In this document: one piece after another, positions 26,701 to 36,893 of the stretch
Numbering within the stretch: the first letter of the stretch is position 1
Layout of the letters: each line of letters starts with the position of its first letter
NCBI GenBank assembly: GCA_022661535.1
Contig: JAKULF010000004.1
Coordinates: 4,774,001 to 4,838,000 of the forward strand
Reading direction: 5' to 3'
DNA: 64,000 bases
Origin: Eutypa lata
Lineage: Eukaryota > Ascomycota > Sordariomycetes > Xylariales > Diatrypaceae
Notes under the pieces: model-generated
The model's database searches: none
Told to the model about the DNA's origin: nothing
What the model saw: only the letters and a program-made list of their open reading frames with translations
Program-made: the position numbers and the translations under genes

Positions 26701-27132
26701 AAGGAGAGATTTACTAACAGTTGTATCGTGAGGCGTAGTCTATAATATGCTCTTCTCTGATCTATGCATTGAAAGATCAAGATAAGGAAGAAAAAAAATG
26801 ATAACACACATCCCTCCCATGCACCGGACTTATGACGAACCCATACGGAAGTATAGCACCACGTACATGTAGACGATATAGGGGAACAACCCCGTACGAG
26901 AGAGTGCAGATGATTTCTTTCCGCCACTCGACTCTTCGTTCTTCGTACTCCTTATATACACTTCTTCCACCACCCACCCATCACACCTGCGCGAGGGAAG
27001 AGAGACAAGAGACAGAGACAGACAAACAAGCAGACAGGTAGGCAGAAGACTCGTCCCATTCCGTTCCGTTCTATATGAATATGTATTTGTAGATAGGTAA
27101 GTTAAGTAGGTAGGTAGTTTCTTTGTTTTATT
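23719..27132. other. Intergenic interval with tRNA-like repeat
   Basis: Between the MFS gene and the 3' end of the mS38 gene I find only the tRNA-like element listed separately and frames I cannot support. A minus-strand open stretch at 26449-25940 (internal ATGs only; the frame opens at TTG) has protein-like composition over about 80 codons but no relatives known to me. Tetranucleotide GTAG/TAGG tracts lie near 27090-27115. Confidence 0.45.
24520..24733 (-). repeat. Possible tRNA-derived (Pol III) SINE-like element
   Basis: On the minus strand a near-consensus Pol III box A (TGACCGAGTGG, complement of 24721-24731) is followed about 60 nt later by a perfect box B core (GGGTTCGAACC, complement of 24653-24663). 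About 120 nt further the sequence runs into T-rich tracts (TTTTTTTT and TTTTTTT, complement of about 24517-24537) that would terminate Pol III. The spacing suits a tRNA-type internal promoter, but the intervening bases do not fold into a clean cloverleaf and box A has one mismatch to TRGCNNAGY. It is therefore more likely a tRNA-derived short repeat or dead tRNA than a working gene. Copy number elsewhere in the genome would decide; I see no second copy in this window. Confidence 0.35.
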
Positions 27133-28280
27133 TTACACGCGGTCCAGCTTGCGGCGCTCGTTCCGGGTCCTCTTCATGAGCTTCTTGTACTTCTTCTTCT
27201 TCATCTTGAGCTTGCGCTGCCGGCGCACGCTGATGGCGAGCATGCCGCCGGGGACGCGCCGCCGGCGCTGCTGGGCCTCCTCGCGCCGGATCTCGCGCAG
27301 CGCCATGCGCTCGAGGAACGTGCGCGGCACCGCCCCGTCGTTCTCCTCGACCAGCTCCGGGCTGTGCGCCACGATGCGGGTCTCGCCGTTGGCGTCCACC
27401 GTCTCCTCCAGCGTGAACATCGCCTTGTAGATGCGAGTTTCGAGTGCCTCAGCCGGAGTCTCCGCGGCGGCAGCGGCGGCGGCGGCCATATCCTCCCGCG
27501 CGGCCTTCTCCGTGGCCGATTCCGGTTGCGGGGCGGGCGGCGGTCGGAACGGGAGGAATTGGCCCGCCATGGCGTTCAGCTGGACGTAGACGTTGGACTC
27601 GGACCCGTCGGCGTGGTGGACCTCGATCTTCATGTGCTCGCCGTTGGCGTCGGTGGCGACAACACCGCCGTCTTGCTGGGTTTCAAGACTCAGAGACCGC
27701 ATGGGATCTTCAAGCTGGTCGACGGTGTGGGACAGAGTGGATATGACGTCGTCGACTTTGTTGTCCTTCGTAAGAGGCGTGAAGATCTGAGCGAATATAT
27801 CGTCCGTTACGGTCTTGGGAAAGCTGTGGGTCACGGACATGGGCCGGTGAAGGGAGAAGAACGTTGATAAGGCCATGGCTAAATAAGACAGTTAGTATTC
27901 CAAGTTATTTTCGATAAAAGGTGAGGTGTGTAGGTTCAAAGCTGACATTTATGTGGTACATGTTGCGTGCTGGGAACACTCGGGAGTTTCTGTTGGTTGC
28001 TGTCTGACTTGTCTTTGTTCGTCTTGCGTCTTCGCTTTTCGCCGCTCTGTTTCGTTGCCGAGGCGGGCGTTGTGGTTACTTCGCCATCTGGCACTCCTTT
28101 CGGTGAATCACTCGGGCTGGAAGGTTTTGACGAAGAATATCTCCTCCGCTGTTGACATCTCGGGGTGCCTGTGTAAGCGAGAGCAGCAACCGGTGCGCGA
28201 GAGCTCGAGGGGGCGAGACTAGAGAGGAGAGATGACTGAGGTGCACTCGAGACCACCCGTCGCATCGACGAGGGTAGCAT
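27133..28280 (-). CDS. Mitochondrial small-subunit ribosomal protein mS38 (AURKAIP1/COX24 family)
   Basis: Two exons: 28280-27947 and 27878-27133, for 359 aa. The extreme C-terminus is the hallmark of mS38: an SVRRQRKLKMKKKKYKK segment followed by RTRNERRKLDRV, a very basic helix that threads into 12S/15S rRNA of the mitochondrial small subunit. The N-terminus (MLPSSMRRVVSS...) is Arg/Ser-rich and acid-free, as expected for a matrix-targeting presequence. The central block LSTFFSLHRP-SVTHSFP is typical of fungal members. The frame opens 10 codons upstream at a TTG, so the ATG at 28280 is the start. The donor used (T|GTCAGC at 27946) is weak, but it is the one that restores frame, and the acceptor (CTTATTTAG) is good. 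In yeast the orthologue Cox24/Mrp is needed for COX1 expression and mitochondrial translation. Confidence 0.85.
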
Positions 28281-29008
28281 GGTGAAGCTGGGTGTTAGGC
28301 CTCTCCTCAATAGTCAATAATTATTAAATAGAGCGAGAAGGGAAGAATAGGAAGGGGTTGTTAGGTGTTGCGCGCGTAAATGCGCTATCGAACGGGGGGT
28401 TGATGATCAGTTGAGGCTTCTTCCTCTTCGTGACCAAAGCTCTCACACGATTTTGTCACTTGCCCTGTTTCGTTCGACCTGCGCGGCTGTCAGGAAAGCG
28501 AAAAGGCTAAAGCCTTGGCATCTGGTAACCGGCGCTAAACTTCGGCTCACGCTATAACCTTTAGCCGAGCAATGATAGCGCCCGGTGGCCCCGCCACTGC
28601 CAGGTGGACCTCGATCTGCCCACTTCCCCTATTGTTATGTAAGCATTCTCATCCTACCTATGTATGTAATGTACATAGTGTACGAAGTATTCACTTGCAA
28701 AACGTAGAACGCTTATAATGTTATTGATATTTCATACTCTACTTGTATTTCTATGTAATATCAGGGTGCATTTCGTGATTTAGGCGTGCGATGGGCTAAT
28801 TGAACACCATGTTGCCCCTCATCGCGACCATATTTGGAAAGTGTTTAAGGGTGATATCCACCCAACTAGGTAAATTCCGAAGTTGGGTTTCTGCCTTACT
28901 AACCAGACCTACATTTGGTATAAAACATGGGTTCGCTCGCTCTTAAGTTGTAGTTTCTATATATTAGTCTATGCCTCGAAGAGACTAATATACTTTTATA
29001 TTTACATT
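28281..29008. promoter_or_regulatory. Shared divergent promoter region, mS38 / acetyltransferase
   Basis: The two flanking genes are transcribed outward from this 728-bp interval, so both promoters lie here. A TATA-like TATAAAA lies at about 28919-28925, some 85 bp before the acetyltransferase ATG. I see no ORF or RNA gene. Whether regulation is shared cannot be told from sequence. Confidence 0.5.
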
Positions 29009-30175
29009 ATGGTTCAGCCATTGTCAACTCTCCTAACCGGAAAGAAAGGCACTATTGCCGTAGTGTTTGGAGAGGCAAATCCCGAACAACGAATCCAGTG
29101 CTTCAAATTGGCTGCTGCTGCTTTTGGTCTGCCCCTCTCCGAGCAAGACTATATAAAACGAGAAGAATATTTAGGAGATCGGCCTCTTACTCGTAACAAA
29201 GGATGGAGGATCTGGTGTCTCTCCTTAGCCGAAGACCCAAATAAGGTCCTCGCAACGTGCAAGACGATGCATAGAGACCTGCTCGTTAGAGATCCCGATG
29301 GAACTCACAAGCACCAGGCTTATTGCATTTCAAGCGTCGTCACGGATACTCAATATCGAGGACATGGGCTCGCATCTCAACTCCTGAAGCATGTTGCTGA
29401 ATGGTTAGACGGGCCTGGAAATGCGGTCGCTAGCATGCTATACACCATTGTTGGAGATGTGAGAATAATAAAATACGGTTATATCAAGCCCCTATTCCTG
29501 ACGTAGCTATAGTTCTATGTTAGCAGAGGTTGGAAGATGTTATCTGCCTCCCAGTCCACCCTATCGTGGCCTCTAGGTCATGATCCATCGGAAGAACCGT
29601 CGGCTTCCCTAGGGACTCGACTCCTAACAAGCGAAGATATCCCGGGCCTATGTGCACGTGATATTGACGGTATCAAGATCAGCTTCGGGAATCATTCAGT
29701 TGGACCGGATGAAACCCATATGGCTATACTTCCAACGGCAGATATCATAGGATGGCAGCATGACCGAGCCGGTTTTATTGGCCTGAAGGCCCGTGGCAAA
29801 GCGCCGCAAAGCCTCGGCTCTATTTGCGAGTCTGTGGATACCTGGATCTATTGGTATCACGATTTTAGAGCGCGGGAGCTAATGATACAGAGGGCGCGGA
29901 TTCCCGCAGATCATACCCAGATACACGAAGAGGCGCTAGCAAGCCTCCTACTCGATGCTTTGAAGGAAGCGCGCAAATGGGATCTGCCTAGAGTGGTGCT
30001 CTGGGATCCAAACTCTTTCCTACTCCGTGCAATGGAGTTACTCTCTGGCAAGTTTGGCGTTGATGTGAAAATCGAAGAAAGAATTGGTAGAAATAACCCC
30101 TCGGTGAGATGGAGAGGCTCGGACGAGACTAAGAAGATCACGGCTCCTATGAACGAGTTTTATGCCTGGAGTTGA
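29009..30175 (+). CDS. LYC1-like GNAT-family acetyltransferase
   Basis: Two exons: 29009-29477 and 29529-30175, 371 aa. The N-terminal half is a GNAT fold resembling fungal LYC1 proteins: SEQDYIKREEYLGDRPLTR, then the acetyl-CoA loop QYRGHGLASQLL (Q-x-x-G-x-G/A) at ~residues 114-125. The second half has the LYC1 C-terminal pattern (HMAILPTADIIGW...RAGFIGL and a Trp-rich WIYWYHDFRAREL stretch). Yeast-type LYC1 acetylates lysine on its N6 in lysine catabolism; that role here is inferred. The junction I prefer (TACG|GTTATA ... GCAGAG|GTTGG, with CTGAC branch point) restores IIKYGWKML. A stronger-looking donor GTGAGA at 29458 does not keep frame with any nearby acceptor. An in-frame ATG at 28883 exists, but the start at 29009 fits the family. 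Confidence 0.8.
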
Positions 30176-30584
30176 TGTCCTTTATACGAAAGGAGAGTTG
30201 GACTTCTTTAGTGTCTTGTCTAGCTTATTGTTCAACGGCGTAAGCTGAATGCTTTGGTTATCATGCTTTGCACTAGTATTGCCGCCCTCCCAGACTTGCA
30301 ATCAAACGGGGTGCTTGCATATGTAACAAGCCCTTCATTTGGGGTATCACATAAAGCTCTCCTTATCCTAGGATATATATAACTACTACATAATAGCCAG
30401 AGGTTGTCTTGATATGCCGCTCCAAAGACCTTTCATAAACTCCCCCCCTCCCCCCGCCCCATCACAACTTCTCCTAAACTTTGATATTTAATGATAACGC
30501 CTCTGTTCATCCACATTCTATTACAGATTTACTCGTAGTTAGCAGCAATAGTATATCGGAACTAAAATATGTATTGGTACAATC
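30176..30584. other. Short intergenic, no gene seen
   Basis: Contains the acetyltransferase 3' end and a C-rich tract (about 30442-30462). No ORF or RNA feature is supported. Confidence 0.5.
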
Positions 30585-31205
30585 ATGAATGAGTCTTATG
30601 CTACGCCGTTTTTCAAAATGGTGTTGATCCCAGGCCGAGGTGAAGGTGTTGTGGTTGGGTCCGACATCTCGAGAGGCACGCAAATTCTTAACGAGAAACC
30701 CCTTTTCACCGGCCCAAATATGCCGCTTACAAAATTTCCAAAATTTCCAAAAATGGACCAAAGAGAAAAAATGGTGATCCGTTTGCCTCCAACTTCCCTC
30801 GGAAGGTACCCCTTCAGTGGAATTGTGAAAACCAACGCTCTTCCCCGCGGTTACGGCCCTACTACAGGCGGTGTTTATCCCATTATATGCCTCAGTAGCC
30901 ACATCTGTTTTGCTAACTGGCACAGCAATTGGAACCAGGATTTAGGTCTCGAGACCATTCATGCGATCAAGGATATTCGCGCCGGGGAGGAAATCATTAT
31001 CAACTATAGCAATGGCATCCGAGGGGCGACGTATCAAGATTCGGAAGGACTTTGATTTCGACTGTGGCTGTATCGTATGCCCCTTCTTGTCATTAGGGCG
31101 GGAGGTTAGTAACAAGCGCTATGGACGGATTCAAGACCTTGACAAGGCGATCGGTAACTCATATCGCATGGTGAACGATCTGGTAGGCAGCCTGACTAAT
31201 TGTTA
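30585..31205 (+). pseudogene. SET-domain gene remnant, frameshifted and missing catalytic motif
   Basis: The frame from the ATG at 30585 encodes the start of a fungal SET protein (PGRGEGVVVGSDISRGTQIL, EKPLFTGPNMP). It continues through FSGIVKTNALPRG and a recognisable SET C-half, ETIHAIKDIRAGEEIIINYS. There it fails: the frame runs to a TGA at about 31055, while the expected continuation (RRIKIRKDFDFDCGCIVC, the post-SET cysteine region) lies in another frame from 30961-31205. So a frameshift falls at about 31010-31030. The segment that should hold NHSC(x)PN reads SSHICFANWHSNWN, lacking the Asn-His-Ser-Cys motif that forms the pseudoknot active site, and residues between EKPL and FSGIV are shortened. 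Two independent lesions make a sequencing error unlikely. The family resembles, but is not the same subfamily as, the SET gene at the left edge. Confidence 0.7.
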
Positions 31206-32569
31206 AGCGCATTAACAACCACGTTTTTAAATTATCGTGTAATGTCCCGCAACGTGAGATGTAGTTCTATCTATAGATTTGTGTATCAATATTTGACCTT
31301 CAGATAGCAGCCGATTCATCTCATGTGTTCAACCCGCCACACTTCAAAGCTGACCACGACCAGTTAACCAGCCATTACTGTCTTGCGAACATTGACAATT
31401 CGATGCATTCTTGAACTCAAACATAAGGAGTCTTCAGCGGGCTGCTCTAGCTTTCTTTCTTGGGACCATAATACCTGGTTTTTGTTGAGCACCTCAAAAT
31501 CATCACCATCTCACTGCATCGTAGATATGTGGCCTCAAATACCACAGATGTAGCTGACGAAGACTTTGAATGCCTAATATTGAGCCTATAGCACTTGGCG
31601 CACGTCTCTTACCCAGTGAATCGTTTCCCCCCCTCTTTTTTCCCCCAGGGGCCCCCTAAATGAGATAGATATTATCCCATCCAATGTAGAACATACCTTT
31701 GAGCCTATGTAACCTCAGTCTTTGTACTACTCTATTGGTTCCAACGCACCCGCAATAAGGTTTAGAAGACCACAGTCTTTTCACTGTAGACACCTAGCAC
31801 GTATTCTTAGCGATAAACATCAGTGGAATTTCCAACGATAGTTACTGCCGGCATGGCAACTTGATGCCTGTTGTCCTTGCAGTACCCCGCTTCATCTGAT
31901 AGCTCAATTTCTCTAACGACGAGAGGATTTGTAATCATCAATGTAGTAGGATTTGCTAGGAACTTGAAAGTGTAGATGGTGCTGCGGCAGAGATCTTGGT
32001 CTGGAAGAACGATGGTGCAAGTCCTGCAGAGGCCCATCTCCTCATTCGGTGGCAAATCACCTATCATGGGTGTTACACAGGGTCCTGCTGCGTTTCTGAT
32101 CAAGGTCCAATGACAGCACAAGTAATATGGCACTATTTTAGGTCAATTATCAGCCATTCGAGGTATGCAGTGCGCCATTGCCTGGCGTGGTCGCACCTAG
32201 AGTTTCCCTATCCGATATGCATTCAGCAGGAGTTTTCTAACCCCGAATGACAAGGAATGATGTGTGCTCGACAGATGCAAAACGAACATTTGGTACGATA
32301 TCTTCTAATTGGACGGATAAAAACTTGTGTATCTTTGATCGATCGGAGTGATACAAGCGGAGAGACTGCCCGAGTTATCTTGGGATGGAGTGATGTGTCG
32401 AGGGAGTTGTACATTACTAACAACAACAATATCTACAATTCATTTAGAGCGTATCTTAAGTTTGTATTTTGTCGGTGACCCTATCTTTCTAGTCGTATTC
32501 AGTGTACCCATCATCACTTTTCTTGTATAGTGAATATCGCGGGACACATTCCGGCTCACCAAGACAAAG
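31206..32569. other. Intergenic interval in decayed region
   Basis: No confident gene. At 31309-31413 a plus-strand stretch (SSHVFNPPHFKADHDQL...) reads open with protein-like composition but has no start and stops at a TGA; it may be another eroded exon. A minus-strand open frame at 32133-31807 (opening at GTG) carries seven cysteines over ~108 codons, preceded by an AG acceptor at about 32135. It could be the last exon of a small cysteine-rich protein, but no first exon or signal peptide was found. Confidence 0.4.
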
Positions 32570-33717
32570 ATGCCGGCAAATTTCTTCACTATTACCAACC
32601 TGGGACTCGCGTGGTGTCTTTCTTTCTCACTCATCGTCTTCTTTTACTTGATCCAGTATAGCCTCCATAAGCTGCGCATCCGGAAGATTGGGGGTGTGCG
32701 AGCACCCAGCATGGGTAACACCCCGATTGCAGGCAAGTGTTCACTGTCATCATTATCATTACCCACCAATATTCCTTCATGAACCCTACTGACAGCACCA
32801 CGAGGCTGCTCGATGGGCTATTGGCGTTATCCGTGCCATTTCACAGCATCGGTTATGGGAGTACTTTGACGACTTCCTGGGTCGCTTCTCGGAGCCAGGA
32901 CAAGACGTCGTTGAGCTCCAATTTGGTCCTCACCCGCGCTGAATTATAACACGTGAGCCGGAGCCTGTCAAGACTACATTGACGACCAAGTTCAACGACT
33001 TCGGTAAGGGCCCCGACTTACACGGGAAATTCAAGCCCTTTTTAGGGAGCAGTATTTTCAACATGAGGACAGCGTTGTAAGATTCGACGAGTAAGTGCTT
33101 TTTTTCCTAGTCTCTTTTGCCTCCTTTCTGTGCCCCTTTTCTTGGCCCCTATGCGGTCGCCTCGACTGGTTTATATGGAAGCATCTATGAGTGTTATAGG
33201 GTAAAGACCACGAAGTAGCCCCTGGGAACTGTACTGTTTGGGGATATTTTTGACATTGTGTGAATCAATATAATTGACGGCGCTCCGGGCAAACCACCCA
33301 TCGGTGTTGTCAAGGGCGATACTGTCATATATAGCCCGTTAGCTATACACCGCCGGAAAGACCTCTACCCACCAGTAGGCGAGAAGTTCGCAGGCCCGAC
33401 CCTCTTCAGCCCCGAGCGCTGGGAACACTGGACTCCCAAGGCGTGGCAACACGTGCCCTTCAACGGTGGGCCGAGAATCTGCGTAGGGCAGAATTTTGCC
33501 CTCACGGAAATAACGTATATCAGTAAGTTTTCCCCAACATCTTTGCCATTGATATGTATTCGCTCCGCTGTGTGTAAGAAAGAGAGAGTGAAGGGACATA
33601 ACAAGATCACGTGCCAGAGCTTATTGGGCGACCTGGCCAGGGCGTTAGCTTACGCTTGTTTGAGGACAAAGTGAATCTAACCCAAGAGAAGGAAAATATC
33701 TAGTGTAAGGATAGCTA
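32570..33717 (+). pseudogene. Cytochrome P450 (CYP52-like) remnant with internal deletion
   Basis: The ATG at 32570 begins an N-terminal anchor (LGLAWCLSFSLIVFFYLIQY) as in microsomal P450s. After a probable intron, an EYFDDFLGRFSEPGQDVVEL segment and FNDFGKGPDLHGKF match the alkane/fatty-acid hydroxylase type (CYP52-like), interrupted by a TGA where a PRIII-like sequence is expected (about 32941). The sequence then breaks after GSSIFN. It jumps to the C-terminal third: PPIGVVKGDTVIYSPLAIHR, RWEHWTPKAWQHVPF and the heme loop PFNGGPRICVGQNFALTE (about 33456-33510, Cys ligand present). The C- to K-helix region, including the oxygen-activating I-helix and ExxR motif, is gone: roughly 300 codons are missing. 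A last exon remnant reads RLFEDKVNLTQ near 33654-33690. Not functional. Confidence 0.82.
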
Positions 33718-33800
33718 TGGAATGGCTGCTGAGATTGTTGCAAGATTTTCGATCGAAGCTCTGAAATGATCGTGCCCCGAGTAAGTACAGGAAGTACCTA

Positions 33801-34195
33801 ATGATTATTTCCAAAGCCTTTTTAACATTAGGACTAACTTCGTTGACATTTCAGACGGCTACTCTCCTGGACCTGGTGCCGGCATTAGGTCGTTTACCTA
33901 AGGTTGTCCTGTCCATCCAAAAAGAAGCAAGGGAAATACATCAACGAGAGTTGAAACTTTTTCGAAATCTTTTCCTCCGGGCCAGGGAAGGGCCGAAAGA
34001 TGGTACAGCTAAGGTACGAGTCACGGAAACTGACAGGAAGATAAATAGATACTCAAGAATTATAACTAGGCTTTTGTGTCGACCTCATCAAGATGCAGAA
34101 AGACGAAGAATTTTCTGATGATCTTGCCGCATATATCAGTGGCTCGCTATTGCAAGCTGGTTCTGAAACTACATCAAGCATACTGGTCGGTTCTA
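33801..34195 (+). pseudogene. Second cytochrome P450 fragment (I-helix region)
   Basis: An isolated middle piece of a different P450. DLVPALGRLPKVVLSIQKEA and HQRELKLFRNLF precede GPKDGTAK, then a splice (GTACGAG ... AACTAG) leads to FCVDLIKMQKDEEFSDDLAA and the I-helix SGSLLQAGSETTSSILVG. That helix contains the oxygen-activation motif A-G-x-E-T-T (about 34155-34170). There is no start, no heme-binding loop and no ExxR, and similarity ends abruptly after ILVG, just before the next fragment begins at 34223. It cannot supply the missing part of the upstream remnant because the subfamily pattern differs (AGSETTSS type seen in biosynthetic-cluster P450s). Confidence 0.75.
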
Positions 34196-34222
34196 TTCGA
34201 TCATATCAGTTGCGCAACAATT

Positions 34223-34792
34223 ATGAGTATTCTTTTTCGTCTCATGGTGCTTTCCATCGCCCTCGTCCAGTCTCTTGTTACCGCCTCCCCTTTGTCTCCC
34301 AGTCCGTCGCCCCGTTATTTCCAAAAGCACCCTCTTTCCCGTCGTGAACTATCGGTCAATGATATTCAGCTTGAGCTAAGTCCTATCCTGTCAAACAGCT
34401 CGACCATATTCGGACCCTCAGATCCCAATTTCAGTAATGCTACTGAGCGGTTTAACTTTCTAGCTCCGCCTAGCGTTGAGGTCGTCGTGGTACCGGCTCA
34501 AGCGACTGCTTTTGCACCGGAGGCCAACGCCGAGACGATGCGCGAGGCCATCGTGCATCTGATCAAGAAGCGCTTCTCGAATCTGATCTTGCTGCCGCTC
34601 GATCAAGTAGATGAAGGTAAGCTGCTGCACGACTTCGGTGTTGACAGCACGATCGCGTCGGAATTCTGCTCTTGATTCTGGACTGTGTTCTCCGTCGATG
34701 TGCCATTCTTGGACATCATGAACCCACAGAAATCACTGCTGGTCCTGGTTGAATTTGTAGAGGGGAAGGTATTACAAGGCGTTACAAAGTAG
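34223..34792 (+). pseudogene. Chimeric remnant: secreted FAD-oxidase N-terminus joined to PKS carrier domain
   Basis: From the ATG at 34223 a signal peptide (MSILFRLMVLSIALVQSLVTA) leads into the first part of a berberine-bridge-type FAD-linked oxidase (LSPNSSTIFGP-like stretch with DPNFSNATERFNFLAPP). At about 34495, before the FAD-binding core, the frame passes directly into the C-terminal acyl/peptidyl carrier domain of a polyketide synthase: AETMREAIVHLIKKRFSNL, LPLDQVDEGKLLHDFGVDS. The Ser of GVDS (about 34648-34650) is the phosphopantetheine site. A TGA at 34673-34675 then interrupts a continuing homologous stretch (FWTVFSVDVPFLDIMNPQK ... VEFVEGKVLQG) that ends at a TAG at 34790-34792; Trp is normally found at the TGA. 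Two unrelated gene ends fused plus a nonsense codon mark it as debris of a biosynthetic cluster. Confidence 0.78.
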
Positions 34793-35611
34793 AAAAACTG
34801 TCTTTTTTATATATAGTAAATGATACGGTGCTCTCGATAGAACTGTCTTTCCAAGGTGATTTACAATTCTTGAATTATATTGCTTATTCTTCTCCGGCTA
34901 CAGGGGCCTTGGTTGGCGTTCTCCGGTTGCTCAAGGGTTATTCGTAGTATCCACAAAATATTTACCTCATGCTCACTACTTTTTGGAAAAGGCTACATTA
35001 TTAATAAAATAAACTTTCTGTAAGATATACGGATATAACCAAACCCTACGAGCATCAATGATGTATTAATGAATTGAAGGCATTTCCGCCTGGAGCTAAT
35101 ATAACCCGAATAGGGTGGCTCTGAATAATCGACGAAGCTAGTCTAATCACCTGACCACTGCATAGCTCATACAGTAAGCTTTTAGGGGGGGGGGGGTTTG
35201 AATGCGCGCACGGTACGATAGGTACTTCATACCCCTTACAAAAAATCGGGCAATGGAAGCTCCGAGCTTTGAAATCAAAAGGTGTAAGACAACGCGCGCC
35301 GCTGATTAGGCAATTGAAAGGAGCACAGTAATGCTGTTGGCGTACATAAGCAAGACAAAAGACCTCCTGGTAATCGGGTCATATTCTTCCATTGAAGGTC
35401 ATCGAAATGGCACCTTTTGAACAGATACATGAAGTATTAATAGGGAGAGGAGGTCCGCGACAAAATGCAACTGTTTCATCAAGCAGCACGCTTTTCAATA
35501 CTCGCATTGGAGCAAACCCTACAGTTCGGTAAATCTACTATTGGTTACACCTCACGATTAGGTACTACCATCCCTGTAAGACAACAGACGACGCTGATCA
35601 ACCATTACAAC
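34793..35611. other. Intergenic, includes 12-base G-run
   Basis: No gene supported. A run of 12 G lies at 35185-35196. The last ~200 bases should hold the promoter and leader of the SDR gene that follows. Confidence 0.5.
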
Positions 35612-36893
35612 ATGGCCCCTAAGATCTTCCTGTAAGAATACTTACACATCCCATTGTCTCCCCTCACGTACATAGACGTATGCTAACTGCTTGCTCTAGC
35701 ACTGGCGCTACCGGTATGCTTTGAACTTGAATGTATAACTACCTATAGTCAGGGGCTTTCACTGATGCGGGTTGTAATTCAGGCTACGTCGGAGGCGACG
35801 CTCTTTATGGGCTCTACAAGGCGCATCCAGAATATGAGTACTCTCTACTCGTCCGCAACGAGGCGAGGGGAAAGCAAGTGGCCGCAGAGTATCCCAACGC
35901 ACGTCTCGTGTACGGGGATTTGACCGACGCGGACGTGCTCGCGAAGGAAGCTGCAGCGGCTGACATCGTCATTCGTGAGTGATACACTACACTACACTAC
36001 ACCGCACCACATCAAATCAAATCACTTCCTTTATCAACGTAATTTCAAATGTCCCATTATGATCCCCTCCTAACAAAACCCCCCCAACAGACACCGCCAA
36101 CTCAGCAGACGACATGCCGTCGGCTCGGGCCATCGCCAAGGGTCTAGCAGCAGGCCACACGCCCGAGAAGCCGGGGTACTGGCTGCACATCTGCGGGACG
36201 GGCATGCTGATGCACTACGACCGGACGCACGGGCGGTTCGGGCTGGCGCCGGCCGAGGGGGAGATCTACGACGACATCCGGGACATCGAGCGCGTCCTGA
36301 CGTACCCGGACGCGGCGATGCACCGGAACGTGGATAAGGTGGTGCTGGGGACGAACGAGGCCACCAAGGGCGCCGTGCGCACCCTCATCGTCTCCCCCCC
36401 TTGCATCTACGGGCCGGGCCGCGGCCCCGGCAACAAGCGCAGCATCCAGGTGAACCGGCTGGCGGCCTACGCCGTCCTGCAGGGCGCCGCGCCGATCCAC
36501 GCCCCGGGTCTGACGGAGTGGGACCACGCCCACGTGCGCGACGTCACCGCGTTCTGGGTGCTGGCCGTCGAGGCGGCGCTCGACCCCGAGAAGAACGCGA
36601 ACGACGAGATCTACGGGAAGCACGGGTACTTCTTCATCGAGTCCGGCCAGACCCACCGCTGGAGCGACGTCTCGCGGTGGATCGCCGAGTCGGCCGCGCG
36701 CCAGGGCTTCATTCCGCAGCCGCGCACCGTCGAGACCGACCTCAAGTTCTTCGGGATGAACGCCCGCAGCGTGGGTTCGAGGGCCAGGAAGTACCTTGGC
36801 TGGAAGCCTACTGCGCCCGGTTTGAAGGAGGAGATCGACGGCATTGTTGCTGGGGAGGTGGAGGCGCTGAAGGGGCAGGGTAGGGGTAGGTAG
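35612..36893 (+). CDS. NAD(P)-binding epimerase/dehydratase-like protein (extended SDR)
   Basis: Four exons: 35612-35631, 35700-35713, 35783-35974 and 36091-36893, 342 aa, all phases closing. The first two exons are only 20 and 14 nt; together with exon 3 they assemble the Rossmann motif TGATGYVGG (TGxxGxxG) right after MAPKIFL, which is strong support for these micro-exons. Further features are a VYGDLTDADVL segment (Asp after beta-3), HTANSAD, and IVSPPCIYGPGRG. The usual catalytic YxxxK is not apparent where expected; HYDRTHGRFG occupies the region after HICGTGML, so this may be an atypical SDR or a nucleotide-binding regulator rather than a classical dehydrogenase. Exon 4 is markedly GC-rich compared with its surroundings. 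Convergent with the glycosidase gene. Confidence 0.82.

Noticed and set aside
27364..27867. 167-codon plus-strand frame
   Set aside because: Opposite strand of the mS38 gene; the sense C-terminus is diagnostic.
36144..36883. Long alternative frames on both strands over the SDR gene
   Set aside because: GC-rich exon with few stops in any frame; only the sense frame splices to give TGATGYVGG.
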